Origin: Lutraria lutraria
Lineage: Eukaryota; Mollusca; Bivalvia; Venerida; Mactridae
Length of the DNA stretch: 64,000 nt
Direction: 5' to 3'
Assembly (NCBI GenBank): GCA_964023205.1
Contig: OZ026835.1
Span: 13,908,414-13,972,413, forward strand
How positions within the stretch are numbered: the first letter of the stretch is position 1; every line of letters starts with the position of its first letter. The notes under the pieces are model-generated. The model was not told the DNA's origin. It did no database searches and worked only from the letters and a program-made list of their open reading frames with translations. Shown here in pieces: positions 50,790 through 62,855 of the stretch. Made by a program: the position numbers and the translations under genes.

Positions 50790-51360
50790 TGGAAAAGTAA
50801 AACTGGCCCTGGCATGCTCACCTGAGAAATGAATTATAGGAATTTGATTTGCACTTGTGCTACAATAAGTGAAAAATGTTGGAAAATAAGACAACATGTG
50901 ACCCCGGTGTAGCAGTCGATTTTTTCCTCCGTCCAGTTTTTCTCCCTTATAATAACAGTATTGCATTCTGATTCTTGGGTTAGTTTTTACCCTCTTGGCC
51001 ACTACTTTCCTCATGTCTTCAGATATAATTAATTAAACCATACATTCTTGGCCACTTTTCCCTTGTCTTCAGAAATAACTAAACCAAACATTTTTGGCTA
51101 GTTTTTACCGTCTCGGCCACTTTTTCTCCTCCACCCCTAAATTCATAAAGATAACCATTATATTGATTGGTTACATTCTTGGTCTGTTTTCCCCTCTTGG
51201 GGAAAGAATGGCCTGTTACAATTTTGAGCCCAGTGACTTTATTTTAGCAATTTTGTTAGAGGGTCTCTAGATGTTGCTCTCCTTGCTAAATATCTCAGCT
51301 CTAAACTTTGTGCTTTTAGACATAAAACATGTGAGACCTGGGAGAGTTATTGCCTTCTTC
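50790..51360 (+). repeat. decayed hairpin-ended element
   Basis: TGGCCCTGGCATGCTCACCTGAG near the start, and shared blocks with 42963-43200 (AGAAATGAATTATAGGAATT, GTTAGAGGGTCTCTAGATG). There is a run of TTTTCTCCC..CTTGGCCAC repeats at 50940-51200. Confidence 0.55.
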
Positions 51361-51671
51361 AAATAAGTAATCCATTGAACAAGTTACTGATTTATCTGCC
51401 CTAAAGATTTATAATTAAATGTAAGGCCATCATTAAAAAAATATTTTGTTTGCGGTAATGCTACCTCCTCATAGCAATTAAACAAGACACTGCGTTAAGG
51501 CAATCACTATATATGCCTCAGCATCATTTAATGAATGCATCCAAAAAAGACTTCATCATCAATATTTGAGTTAAAGACAAAATTCAAATCTAGGACCTCT
51601 TTAGGGTCTCAGGACACTTACCTATACAGTAGTATTAAGCAATACATGATGAACACTTGGACTCTAGTACA

Positions 51672-51782
51672 CTATTTGTAAAAGTCCCGGCAGGAAGGTC
51701 CCGGTTGGACATGGGTACTGGTCAGGCGATGTGATCATCTCAGGACAATAATGACCTTGAGCACAAGGTTCCAATGCACCAC
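51672..51782 (-). CDS. orphan exon, cysteine-rich GCC2/GCC3-like motif
   Basis: After acceptor TTTATTTTAG the minus strand reads EPCAQGHYCPEMITSPDQYP then CPTGTFLPG. This matches the C..G.YC...T..P..YPCP.GTF pattern of GCC2/GCC3 (ephrin-receptor-like) repeats found in large extracellular bivalve proteins. No second exon was found nearby, so it may belong to a gene reaching outside repeats, or be a relic. The 3' end is uncertain. Confidence 0.5.
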
Positions 51783-51841
51783 CTAAAATAAACAATTGTA
51801 TTTGACTGTACAAATTTGAACGACATTGATTTTTTTGTTTG

Positions 51842-51945
51842 TGTAGCTGTTGTTTAACAGCACAACTGACAGCTATGATCATTTCCAAGAGAGTGGAGAG
51901 AAGATGCAGAAGAACCAGACATTTATATCTCTACTCTTATTTCGA
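51842..51945. repeat. dispersed repeat fragment (partner of 2750-2860)
   Basis: CTGTTGTTTAACAGCACAAC, TGATCATTTCC and AACCAGACATTT are shared with 2750-2860. Confidence 0.6.
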
Positions 51946-52209
51946 ATAGTAATCTCATTTGAACATGCACTAAATACATTTGTGAATGAAGCATTTTCCT
52001 ATACACACTAAATACCATTGTGAAAGAAACATTTTCCTATACATAAGTACGACAACAAGCTTCAATAGGAATCAGTCACTTTTGTTAATATTTTGCTAAT
52101 TTATTTCTCAGCAGAAATACTATGTAGAAACACATTCAGAACATACACACAAATGAGTGCTGAACTATATGTATCGCTCATTGCTTATAAAGAAGAAAGG
52201 TTGTATTCT

Positions 52210-52940
52210 AAACAAGATGGCCATGATGGCCCTATATGGCTCACCAGAAAAAAAGATCCTGAGGGAAAACATCATCACCCTATGAAAAATCAAGTGACCA
52301 GGGACGGGGCCAATTTTTACCCCAGGGCCAGAGTGGTTACTATCTAAGCTTTTGGCCTTGCAAATTCTGACAAGATGTTTTTTGTAATTTGTCTATGTAA
52401 GCATATATAAAATAAAGTAAACCCCCAGCCAGGGCCAATTTCGACCCTAGGTTTAAACCCAAGTTTAAACAATCTGGTTAGAGGTCTATTAGACAATGCT
52501 ACATACCAAATATCTAAGCTTTTTGGTTTTGGACAAGAAGATTTTTTAAAATTTTCCTTTATAAGCCTATATAAATCAAATGACCCCCGCGTGGGGCCAA
52601 TTTTGACCCTAGGGAAATAATTTGAACAAACTTGGTAGAGGTTCACAAGACAATGCTACACACCAAATATATAAGCTCTAGGTATTGTAGTTTCTGACAA
52701 GACTTAAATTTTCCCCATATAAGTCTAAAATCCAGTGAGTTTTTAATGAAATTAAATTTTTTGAACAACTTTATGCAAGGAACATCCCTGTAAAGTTTTG
52801 TTAAAATTGGCAAATTGGTTAAGAAGGAGATGTTGTTTAAAGCAATTGATGACACACTGACACACATACGCGCGCACACATGCACACAGACATCATACGA
52901 TCACAATAGCTCACCATGAGCACTTTGTGCTCTGGTGAGC
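52210..52940 (+). repeat. hairpin-ended dispersed element
   Basis: ACAAGATGGCCATGATGGCC start, internal GGGGCCAATTTTGACCCT blocks at about 150-bp spacing, a CACACA stretch, and the end AGCTCACCATGAGCAC..GTGCTCTGGTGAGCTAAAAA, a long imperfect hairpin. Confidence 0.85.
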
Positions 52941-53044
52941 TAAAAATATATATTGGTACGCATATGTGGTATGCATAGGGCCCATGCAGATAGAAATGGC
53001 GACATAAGAATGACAAAAATCGCTTCCCCAAAATCATTTTTTTC

Positions 53045-53222
53045 CGCAGGGGTTTAACATCACACGTGCAGCCAAGGTCATTTAGCCATATTTCCAGCTC
53101 TAACAGTGGAGGTTGACACGAGGGATATGCCAGTGTTAAACTATCAACCTTCCATATGCTAGCTGGATATAATAATGGTTTACAGTGAAACCTCACGTAA
53201 TGACCAGCCTCTAAATTGGAAT
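53045..53222 (-). repeat. tRNA-derived SINE body, truncated
   Basis: GGGTTTAACATCACACG, CCATATTTCCAGCTCTAACA, GTGGAGG and ACCTTCC..GCTAGCTGG, the same body as 8053-8285, without its head. Confidence 0.65.
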
Positions 53223-53224
53223 GA

Positions 53225-54010
53225 AACAACCAAATATATAATAACTGAAAGGTTCAAAGGAACTTTTTTTGTCTTTATATTCATGGATGTTTTTTTTATC
53301 AAAAACCTATTGAAATAGTTTTGTAAAAGTGAGTTCATAAAAAGAAAATGAGTAAAATAAAACTAGGTCTTTTAAATCCTGAGAAACTTATTTAAGTTAT
53401 AACAGCAGAAAACTGGACAGTGAGCTCTGAAATAGGATAACAACATCAATTACTACAAACAAAGTCTACAACTAAATCAACCATTTATAAAATATTTGAT
53501 AACTTAAGACTAGCAAAATAAGTCACAAACTGTTGTTGTTGTTGTTGTTCCATATCGTCTAGAGATCCTCAAGAGATCTCAGGGTACAGGAGAATCCTAA
53601 ATCTGCAATTCTGTTAAGGATACCCTTAAAAATGTTGGTGCACAGTTACATGACCCAAGATAATGATAGGTTGGTAACTTGGTATGCATTTTCGTTTTAG
53701 GTTAACATCACATGTATATATGCTTGTACTGGAATACAGAATAAACAAAAACAATTGTCAAAATTAATGAAACATATTTGAGGATTTTTGAATGAGTCAG
53801 TCATGCAAAACAACAAATTTTATGGATGGCCATAGTCATGTTGAAATTGAAAAAAGTCTAATTAGGCGTATTAAAAACTATACATTCACTATAGAGCTTA
53901 AAATGTTAAGATTACTAATAATTTTTTATTAAGAGTATGTTGTTTCTAAAATGTTATTTTTCAAATATATACTTGAATATAAAAAGCTTCATAACCATAC
54001 TTCGGATCAT
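53225..54010. other. no gene recognised
   Basis: AT-rich with a short GTT run (TGTTGTTGTTGTTGTTG near 53532). I see nothing codable. Confidence 0.4.
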
Positions 54011-54012
54011 AA

Positions 54013-55190
54013 AACAAGAGGGCCAAGATGGCCCTATACATCGCTCACGTGACAATCCCTGTTCACTCATTAAAACATTGTTACGACCGGTGACCTAGTT
54101 TTTGACCCCAGATGACCCATGTTAGAACTTGTTACATATAAATAAGACAAACATTCTGACAAAATTTGTGAAGATCCAATCGAAACCATGAAAACTACAG
54201 CATAGACAAGGTTTTCCTAAGATTTGACCTCGTGACCTAGTTTTTGACCCCAGATAAGCTATGTTTAAGTTTGTTGTACATATCGTTAAGACAAACATTT
54301 TGACAAGGTTTGGTGAAGATACAATCAAAATTTGACATCTACAGTGTTAATAAGGTTTTCCTTAGATTTGACCTCGTGACCTAGTTTTTGACCCTAGGTG
54401 ACCCATATTTGAACTGTTTCTTAATATCATTACGATGAACAATCTGACAAGGTTTGGCCAAGATCCAATTGAAACCATGACATTTAGAGCTTTTACAAGA
54501 TCTTTACCTAAGATTTGACCTGGTGACCCAGTTTTTGACCCTGGCTGACCCATGTTCAACCTTGACCCACATATCATTGAGGCAAACATTCTGACAAGGT
54601 TTGGTGAAGATCCAATTAAAACTGTGACATCTACAGAGTTAACAAAGTTTCCTAAGATTTGACCTGGTGACCTATCTATTGACCCCATATGACCCATATT
54701 TATACTTGATCATTATCCATTATATCATTAAAACAAACAATTTGACAAAGTTTGGTGAAGATCCAATAATAACTGTGAAATCTACAGTGTTAACATGGTT
54801 TTTCATAAGATTAGACTTAGTGACCTAGTTTTTGACCTAAGATGACCCAAGTTCAAACTCGTCCAAGATATATAAATACAAACATTCTGACAAAGTTTCA
54901 TGATCATCCAATCAAAACAGTGATTTCTAAAGTGTTCACAAGGTTTTCCCTGGTGACCTAGTTTTTTTACCCCAAATAGCCCAATATCGAACTTGTCCAA
55001 GATTTTGTTGATATTAACGTTCTGACCCAGTTTTGCTCAAATTGAGCTAAAAATGTGGCCCCTAGTGCGTTCACAAGATAAAGTTTGATGACGCACGACG
55101 CCGGACGGAGACTTATCAGAAATTTTAGCTCACCCTCTCAATCAGAAAAGCTCACCCTCTCACTTTGTGACATGTGAGCTAAAAACTCTC
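54013..55190 (+). repeat. hairpin-ended element with ~145-bp tandem units
   Basis: Near-copy of 38808-39838, with the same order of units but one to two more (TGACATTTAGAGCTTTTACA occurs in both). It ends AGCTCACCCTCTCA..TGTGACATGTGAGCTAAAAA. Confidence 0.88.
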
Positions 55191-55329
55191 ACAAAACCTA
55201 CAAACATTTATATTAGTGTTTGGTGCTATGTGCTGCATACTATTTTTCATGCATTTTGATATCAACAAAGATTCTGAAATGCCTGATAACTTTCATGATT
55301 TGAGCATCGAATGTAAGATTGAATGGATA

Positions 55330-55770
55330 AAAGTAAGATCAAGTGACCCATCTGGGCCGTTTTTTATCCCATGGCCATTATATGAACAGATTTAAAAGAG
55401 GTCCATTAGACAAAGCTAGATACCAAATATCTTAGCTCTAGGCCTTGTGGTTTCGGAGAAAAAGATTTTTTAAAATGTTCCTATATAAAATAGAATAAAC
55501 CCCAGGGCAGGGCTAATTTTGACCCCAGGGCCATAATTTGTACAAACTTGGTAGAGGTCCACTACACAATGCCACATACAAAATATCTAAGCTCTAGGCC
55601 TTGCGGTTTCGGAGAAGAAGATTTTTTAAATTTTCCTATATAAGTCTATATAAATCAAGTGACCACCGGGGCGGGGCCAATTTTGACCCTAGGGCAATAA
55701 TTTGAACAAACTTGGTAGAGGTCCACTGGACAATGCTATATGCCAAATATCTTAGCTCTAGGCCTTGAGC
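55330..55770 (+). repeat. GGGGCCAATTTTGACCC tandem repeat
   Basis: About three units with CTTGGTAGAGGTCCACT.GACAATG and ATATCT.AGCTCTAGGCCTTG, as in 35100-35870. Confidence 0.8.
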
Positions 55771-55774
55771 TTTT

Positions 55775-57005
55775 TTCACGCGCGTATAGATAACACACAC
55801 ATTTTCAATTTATTAAAAAAAAAATCGAAAATTTAAAATAAAATCATGAATTAACGGAGTATCGATCTTTCTAAAATGTGTTGCAAGCATTTCAGCGACA
55901 GATGATTATTAAAGACGGAATCACTTACTAAAAATAGTAAAATTCATTACAACTGGTCAAACTCAAAATGGTGACTTTGACAAAAAGGCTCAAATTCATG
56001 TATCATTATTTCTTAGCATCGGAAAGAATATGTAAAAGTAACTGCATGAGTTATTTTACTGACCTTTAAAAGACATGAAATTAATCCCGACTAATCACTC
56101 TATAACTTAAAAGGGTCATATTTACTTACGAAAAATACACGCTTTCTGACAACAATCTAGATCTGGGCTTAAAACGATTTTTCGTCCATTATATATATAT
56201 CTATTTATTGCCTCCAGTTATGAAGACTTACAAGACATAATAATAATTATGATAAGAAAAACAAGTATTATGAATAGTACAAACATTACACAATTCATTC
56301 AATCAAAGTGCACACACACAACAACGCATGTGAACACCATCATACTCGTGAACACCCTCATTCACGTATGCACGTGAACAACCTCACACACGCGTACACA
56401 TGACCACCCTTATATGCATACAAGCACATGAAGACATGAGAAAAAAAGTTACAGTTCATTTATAATAACACACATTCAGTATAGGAATTTCAAGAATAGA
56501 GCACAGTTCAATAGATAACCGGAGTAATGACAGCCATCTTGCGCGCGATCATGTGATCGCTACCCAACGCTTTAATTTACAGAGTCCAGACCCTTCTATT
56601 TGAGTGACCCTGGTTCGACTGATGCCCTTTTCAATGCTTATACTTAGACTTTGTGGATTACAAATGTATCTCAATATCTTTAAGGAATTTGTTACATCCT
56701 TTACCAATTTCCCGTACCAAATTGCCAAATCTTTTTTATTTAGTATAATCAATTTCGTAAACACCCCATTACAGCTGTCAGACATTGCCGAGTATATAGA
56801 AATGCATTGTGGGATCGTCTAACGATATCGTTTGAGCTATTTTTACCAGTTACAAATCCATGCATGCATATAAGTCCTTGGTGATATTCAATAAGTATAA
56901 GGGTCCATTCCTTCACAATTAATTTCTTTTTTTCTTACACTTAAACAAAAGATTTCAAATAATGAAACGTAGCAACGTTTTGTATACAACTTGTCAGCAA
57001 AATAA
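55775..57005. other. no gene recognised, degenerate CACGTGAACACC run
   Basis: 56305-56440 is a degenerate repeat of GTGAACACC / CACACACG motifs. Otherwise AT-rich with no supportable exon. Confidence 0.45.
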
Positions 57006-57010
57006 TTGTA

Positions 57011-57945
57011 CAGTAAAACCCCCGATTATTCGAATGTCGTTGGGCCCTGAAAAATCATTCGGATAATCCATGGTTTCGAATAATCCATTTCAGTATGATG
57101 TACTGGTTGGAAACAATAAATTCCGTACTGTCCGTATATTGCAAGGGAGTTAACTCTCGTATGCAAACATGACGTTACTTGAGTGATACCGATAATTAGA
57201 ATAAAATAAAATGTATAACAAACACTTATTATTTATCCTTGTTTTATGAATGTATATGAGTTAACAAAATGAAACAATAATTCTTGTTAAATAAATACCC
57301 GTGCATTTATGGATTATGCAGAACACAATCCGACACAATAATATGTCATTCTCACTTCACTCACTAATGATCGACTAGGCATCGCTATTGTCACATTCTA
57401 AAACAATTAAAGAATCGGAGACGTAATGTTTTTATGTTTGGAACATGTTTTCACTATTTAAATCATCATGTTCTAGTTATTTTTGTTTAATTGCGTTCAA
57501 AGTTTTTAAATTTTGAATGATGCTGAAATGCAAATAATTTCATACAGATCACCAGGTACATACGCGTATTAACTTATTATACCCGAGATCATAGTGTAAT
57601 ATTCGTCGCAATTAGTATAAAATCGTAACAAACAATATGGTCAACTTAATGATGATTAAACTGTTGACACGCTTCATGTATGAATTGATGTTACACATTG
57701 TTTGTCACACGACATTTGATTCTCAATCGGCCATTGTTATCATTTGACGATTTCGAATAATAGGTGTGAAAATACGCGCATTCGTAACTTTAGGGACCAA
57801 ATAATATATTCTGATTACACCAGGTATTCGTAAAATCTGATTCGTATAACCGGGGTTCGTTGTACTTGAAATATATAGAGACGTAATCGGGACCGTAGAT
57901 TTTATCCCGATAATACCAGGTATTCGGATAATTGAGGTTTTATTG
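57011..57945. mobile_element. pogo/Tigger-like non-autonomous element
   Basis: Starts CAGTAAAACCCCCGATTATTC and ends ..GGATAATTGAGGTTTTATTG, with TA on each side (57009-57010, 57946-57947). Same family as 272-1373 (shared 'AAAATACGCG.ATTCG' and 'TTCGGATAAT' motifs). Confidence 0.85.
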
Positions 57946-57949
57946 TATA

Positions 57950-58650
57950 TGATATTCGAAGTTCAAGAACCAGTCAGACCGTACCACTGAGATATCATCA
58001 CATACTACAAGATGGACGTTTCAACATCTCTCCAACAACAGTTTGTACACGTAAACAGTTCCAACTCTCGCCACTAACACATACTTAGATATTTCAAGTT
58101 TTCTTCATCATACATATTCCTATTATCGAGCTTAAATGACCCTTCCACGTGTCTGATTAATTCACGTTAATTACCATCAACATGTTGGCCAACAACTCGT
58201 AAATAACATTTTAGCTTATCATGCAGTTTTGCAAGTAAGTAAAATACATTTCTTTAAGGCACTGGCAATTTTTCAGTTGTCCGCCAGTATTCTCAATGTA
58301 AGTGTGTACATGTAGTCCCCGGAAGTAGAATTATTCCTGATCAGGGGACATCACCATCGATTTACTAAGGGAAGTAACCTAGTTATGGGAAAGGGCCATA
58401 GTAACTGATTATTTAAGTCACTTATGTGTATGTAAATACATGTCTACAATTAGAAAAACCTATTTCTATCAAGTATATGTAGAATGCTACATTGCATCAA
58501 TATTGAAATATTATCAATCAATCATTATTGAGATATAAAATTATCTACATTAAATGTTTTAGATTTTTGCCACCAATTACAGCTATCACAAGCATGAAAA
58601 ATTATCATGAAAATTAATATTAGCTTGTATTTTTATTGATAAATTCCTAC
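57950..58650. other. no gene recognised
   Basis: Mixed AT-rich sequence without a supportable ORF, RNA or repeat boundary. Confidence 0.4.
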
Positions 58651-58654
58651 AGAA

Positions 58655-59405
58655 AATAAGAGGGCCAAGATGGCCCTAGATCGCTCACCTGAGGACAATG
58701 ACACTATAATTAATGACCAGGTAATATGGTTTTCATCTCGTATAACCCATCTTTATGTAGATTTTGAACAAAACTGACAATGAAGGTATAATACTGCTAA
58801 AACATAGCAAATTTTCTAATCCAAGGGCCCATAACTCTTGAAGTTGTGGTCCGATTCCACTTATAACAAAACTTGTCCAAGACCCTAAGGTCATACACAT
58901 TCATCGTAAATATGATTAGGATCGGTGAAGTCAAGGGCCCATAACTCTTGAAGTCCTATTCGGATTTCACCCATAACTGAACTTGTCCAAGACACATCAA
59001 GCTAAAATATAGCAAATTTTTTAAGTCAAGGGCCCATAACTCTTGAAGTCCTAGTCCAATTTTGCCCATAATTGACCTTGTCTAAGCCTTTAGATGATGA
59101 TTATCATATATAAATATGATTAGGATTGGTGAAGTAATGAAGGCGCTAGAGTGTATACAAGCTCAACTATAGTAAATTTTCATGGTCAAAGGCCTATAAC
59201 TCACAGTCCGATTTTGCCCATAATCAAACTTGGCCGAGACATTGTAGCCATATACATTGTTAGCAAGTTTGATTAAGATTGGTCAAGAACTGTGGGTGCT
59301 AGAGTGTAAACAAACTAATTGTGGACAGACAACGTATGATGTACGTCGGATACTGGACATTCGTAGATCCTAAAAGCTCACCTGATCAATTAGGTGAGCT
59401 AAAAA
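58655..59405 (+). repeat. hairpin-ended dispersed element
   Basis: AGAGGGCCAAGATGGCCCTA, GATCGCTCACCTGAG, internal AAGGGCCCATAACTCTTGAA units, and terminal hairpin AGCTCACCTGATCAATTAGG-type followed by TGAGCTAAAAA. Same subfamily as 35927-36850. Confidence 0.85.
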
Positions 59406-59899
59406 GCAAAAGCTGTACTGAATGAATCACCTAATAATAAGTCTAGGGTCGCGATAAAATTAGGATAGGTCACATGACCAGAAACAAACAATTTCTTCAA
59501 CCCTTCATGATAGAGAAAATGCAAATTATCTAACACACAACAGTATTTATATCATAGCAATACATTTTTTGTAAATGAAACACTAAATTAATTATGAATA
59601 ACGAATTGTTTAAGCTGAGTTTGTGTAGAAGTACAAGGCATCTATACTGAGATCTGAATTTCAAACACTGGATACATAATTAATGTAACATTCTTCTATC
59701 TAAAATCAAAATGGGAAAAATAAATCACTTTCGTGTTGAGGACTCACAAGTTCATGTAGGTAAATGTTAAAATGTGTTTATAATTAATTTGTAACATATT
59801 TGACTTACATTTCAGAAATGAGGATAACATCATTTTTGTTGATCCATCCATGAAAGAAAACTGTAAACCAAGATGTTCTTCACATGATATGGTCGTATC

Positions 59900-60650
59900 T
59901 AGTTTCTCAGAGACCACGGTATAGATCTATGATTTAGGACATTTCTTCTGAAGAAAGGAGTGGTTTCAATTCCTCAATGTAAAAAAATATCAGCATTTAA
60001 GTATACAACGAATTCACAGAATGGCATTCCAGTAACAAGTAGCTGACCTTGAACTTGGTAGAAGTAATTATGGGAGTGATCAAGCTCAATGTTCTCACCA
60101 TTCCTAACTAAGCATAAGTTCTTGACTTCCTTCTGAAGAGCTCTTCAATAATCATTTCCCTGATACTATATGGACATTTCACCTCAATCAATCCAGTAGT
60201 ACCATTTGAACAGACTAATGCATCGGGTGACGCTAGAAGTTTGATAACAAGACCAACATCATGCAAATGACTGCACGTCTTCTGTATATATAACAGTTTG
60301 GCTGTCCTTTCATTGACTTGACCATAAGTCATTGGTTTTGATGTGAACAGTTTTGGTCTAAAAGTATTGTTCCTGAATGATTTTTTCACCTTCTTTTTTC
60401 TATTAATTATTGTTCCGAAGTTGGATGCAGTAATTCTGGACTTCTTCATTTCAAACCATTCCTTAGAAATATTTTGCTGTTTATTAGTATTTCTGTCTAT
60501 TGTCATTGATATAGACACATCAGTCCAATGTGAACTTTTCTCTGATAACAGCTTCATGTTTTCAGCATCTATCTTGATGGGTACTGGTAGATGAAGATTT
60601 CCACATCCTGATTCAGTTCCTGTTTCATAAACTTTGTTTATCAAAATACC
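59900..60650 (-). pseudogene. YqaJ-type nuclease exon of an ISL2EU-like element
   Basis: Acceptor TTCATTTTCAG at 60650, then ISKEWFEMKKSRITASNFG, PMTYGQVNERTAKLLYIQ, SPDALV and GLIEVKCPYSIREM. This is the YqaJ/lambda-exonuclease core with its R.TAS.FG, ASPD and EVKCPYS motifs (catalytic D..E-x-K). A frame change near 60130 leads into HNYFYQVQGQLLVTGM and EFVVYL, the normal C-terminal block. The protein is therefore broken once. Such nucleases accompany the transposase in ISL2EU DNA transposons. Confidence 0.85.
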
Positions 60651-60686
60651 CTGAAAATGAAACAAAAATTTAATTGTCTTTTTCAG

Positions 60687-61129
60687 ATAACTTGGCACTG
60701 GAAATGTTAGCTCTGATAGCAGAAAGTGAAAGTACGAAGAGACAGCTGGCAGAACTAATTCTGAAGAATGTTGAATTAACCAGGAAAATAACTGATACAG
60801 AACAATTATTAAAAAGACAAGTTACAAGAACATTATCAACAGTAATGAGTGCAAATAAATTAAGACAAAACACTAAAAAAGATGGATTAATATATTATAA
60901 TGGACTTAGCGAAATACACCAGCACAGCATTCCCTCTCGTAATGTCACCTCTCTACAACGGTTCCCCCTCTCTGCAATGGCAACTCAATTTCCTTCCTTG
61001 CAATTTCCATGTATTTTTACCTCTAAGGAACAACAAATCTTTATAAGGGCAAATTGCAGTCTAAAGTACGTATCGGCACCGGATACGCAGATTACCTCTT
61101 CCAAACAACATTTGGTGAAGTTCACTTAA
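60687..61129 (+). CDS. possible transposase 5' exon, coiled coil
   Basis: The plus strand has acceptor GTCTTTTTCAG, then DNLALEMLALIAESESTKRQ and a heptad-like Leu/Lys/Glu helix, then NKLRQNTKKDGLIYYNGLS. That last part resembles the region ahead of the DDE domain in ISL2EU/THAP-type transposases ('...D....FYTGL'). Weakly supported; after about 60940 the frame is probably not coding. Confidence 0.4.
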
Positions 61130-61663
61130 GGCGGAAATTGTCGAATCATAATTCATGTACAGGTATGCAGAAATATTGGTTTCCGCTTTGGACATGAAAA
61201 ATTTAATGGGACAGGAAGTAGGAATGTGTAATCGCCTTAGGCATACAAAATTATAAATGTGTTTGTATTAAAACAGAGGTGGCAGATTATCAACTAAAGC
61301 ATAACACAGTTATTTGCTTATGATCTGCGTCGATTGTTTTTCACATTATGGGTTTGTACTGTTTTTTGTAAGGTTCAGTATATTTTCGTGAGCATAGTCA
61401 AATGTTTGTGATGATTTTGATTGCCCATAATTACCACAATTAAGAATGACTTGTTTCCATTAAAATTCGTAATTATAGGGCAAACTGTTTTGGTGTGAAG
61501 AAAAGGAGATTAATTATTAATTCATGGACATGTACATTGTGCATTCACTATTTCATATTGTTTTTATACTTCTGTCTGTCTGCTTCTCCAAATATCTAAG
61601 TTATAAAATTAATATCAATCAATTGTTGGCTTGTTGATGATGAGTATGTTTATCTAATATTAG

Positions 61664-61755
61664 AGCAGCGTGCAGCTGCAATTACGATGTTTGAGCATGG
61701 TAGATCTGCTATATCTGTAGCTGATCACTTTGGTTGTGGTCGTAAATAAATTCAG
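61664..61755 (+). pseudogene. helix-turn-helix fragment of a transposase
   Basis: Between acceptor TAATATTAG and donor ATTCAG|GTAAAT the plus strand reads QRAAAITMFEHGRSAISVAD then HFGCGRK, TAA, IQ: a classical HTH ('...GRS...VA..FG.....I') with one stop. It may be part of the ISL2EU transposase or of another element. Confidence 0.45.
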
Positions 61756-62009
61756 GTAAATATGGACAAATGAATTACGTGCATACACTTAGAAGTAAAT
61801 CGTTCAGTTTAGAATTCAGTAATTAGATGTGTTATGGGCTGAATCATTACAAATCAAACCAGTACAAAATTATATATGAAGATTAAAATCTATTAAAGCA
61901 AGTACATACAGTATTCTGATTATATCAACAAATATATCTATGCAAATGTACATAGTTCCACACAGATCAGTATTACAAACTGTTCCCTAAGGAAACATTT
62001 CCAACAACA

Positions 62010-62560
62010 TTGGTTATTATACCATCTATTAGATGGTACTGAGCTAAAAATTGAGAGACCCAGCTCATTGACTCATCACAGCCAGTGTTATTCTGATTAC
62101 AAGTCTTGTAACACCCTGAAAGGTTTAGTTGGTATTGAACCTAGAGGTTCAGTAATATTTGCATCAATGCTTTTTTCAGGGTCAATTTCAGATAAACAAA
62201 TAACCAAGGATTCTGGATTTCTTTAATTGTTAAAACAATTGAAGGAATGTGGAAAAATTCAAGAAGGCGACGCTGTCATGGTTAACAAAGGCTTCCATAT
62301 CTCTGATGAGATAAAAGAATTGGGTCTAAAACTTAATATTCCAGGGGTGCAACTCATAGTCAAGCTGATGCTAACTCAACTGAAAAGATAGCAAAACACT
62401 GTGTGCATGTTGAGCGAGCCATAGCCCATATTAAATTTTTTGAAATTCTGTCTCATAAGATAGATCTTAGTCTTTTAACTTGCATCAATCAAGTATGCAT
62501 GGTCAGTGTGTTGTTTTGTCTCAAACTTGAAAGGCTTACTAATCAAGTAATAATAATAAT
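62010..62560 (+). pseudogene. DDE_Tnp_4 transposase (ISL2EU-like), broken
   Basis: LDGTELKIERPSSLTHHSQC, YSDYKSCNTLKGLVGI, SISDKQITKDSGF, then GDAVMVNKGFHISDEI, and, after a gap, HVERAIAHIKFFEIL. This is the order of a DDE_4 transposase. Lesions: TAA after DSGFL, Asn where the family has the catalytic Asp (MV-D-KGF), and loss of about 20 residues with a frame change before the final catalytic Glu (VERAI). It lies between the minus-strand SWIM and YqaJ exons. Confidence 0.88.
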
Positions 62561-62855
62561 TATTTACAGTAATATTATCTCGAAAGTGATACTGTTACTT
62601 ACTTACTTGATATGAGAGCATACTACCAAGCACATGTTAGCCTACTGGTGTATCAGCATAGGTGGTATGCCACAAAAGGTATGCCACAGGTATAGATTTC
62701 AGCTGTTTCAGGGTAGAAACATCATGATCTGTGACAGGTATTTCACTGAATTGGGTAATTAATGTAGTGTAATTATTGTAACTATTAATGACTTCATGTA
62801 TGTAAGCTTAATTTATAATTGTCTTTCACTGTGTTCTTGTAAATTTTATGTATTA

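Noticed and set aside
60343..60594. 83-codon plus-strand ORF
   Set aside because: Shadow of the YqaJ nuclease exon on the minus strand.
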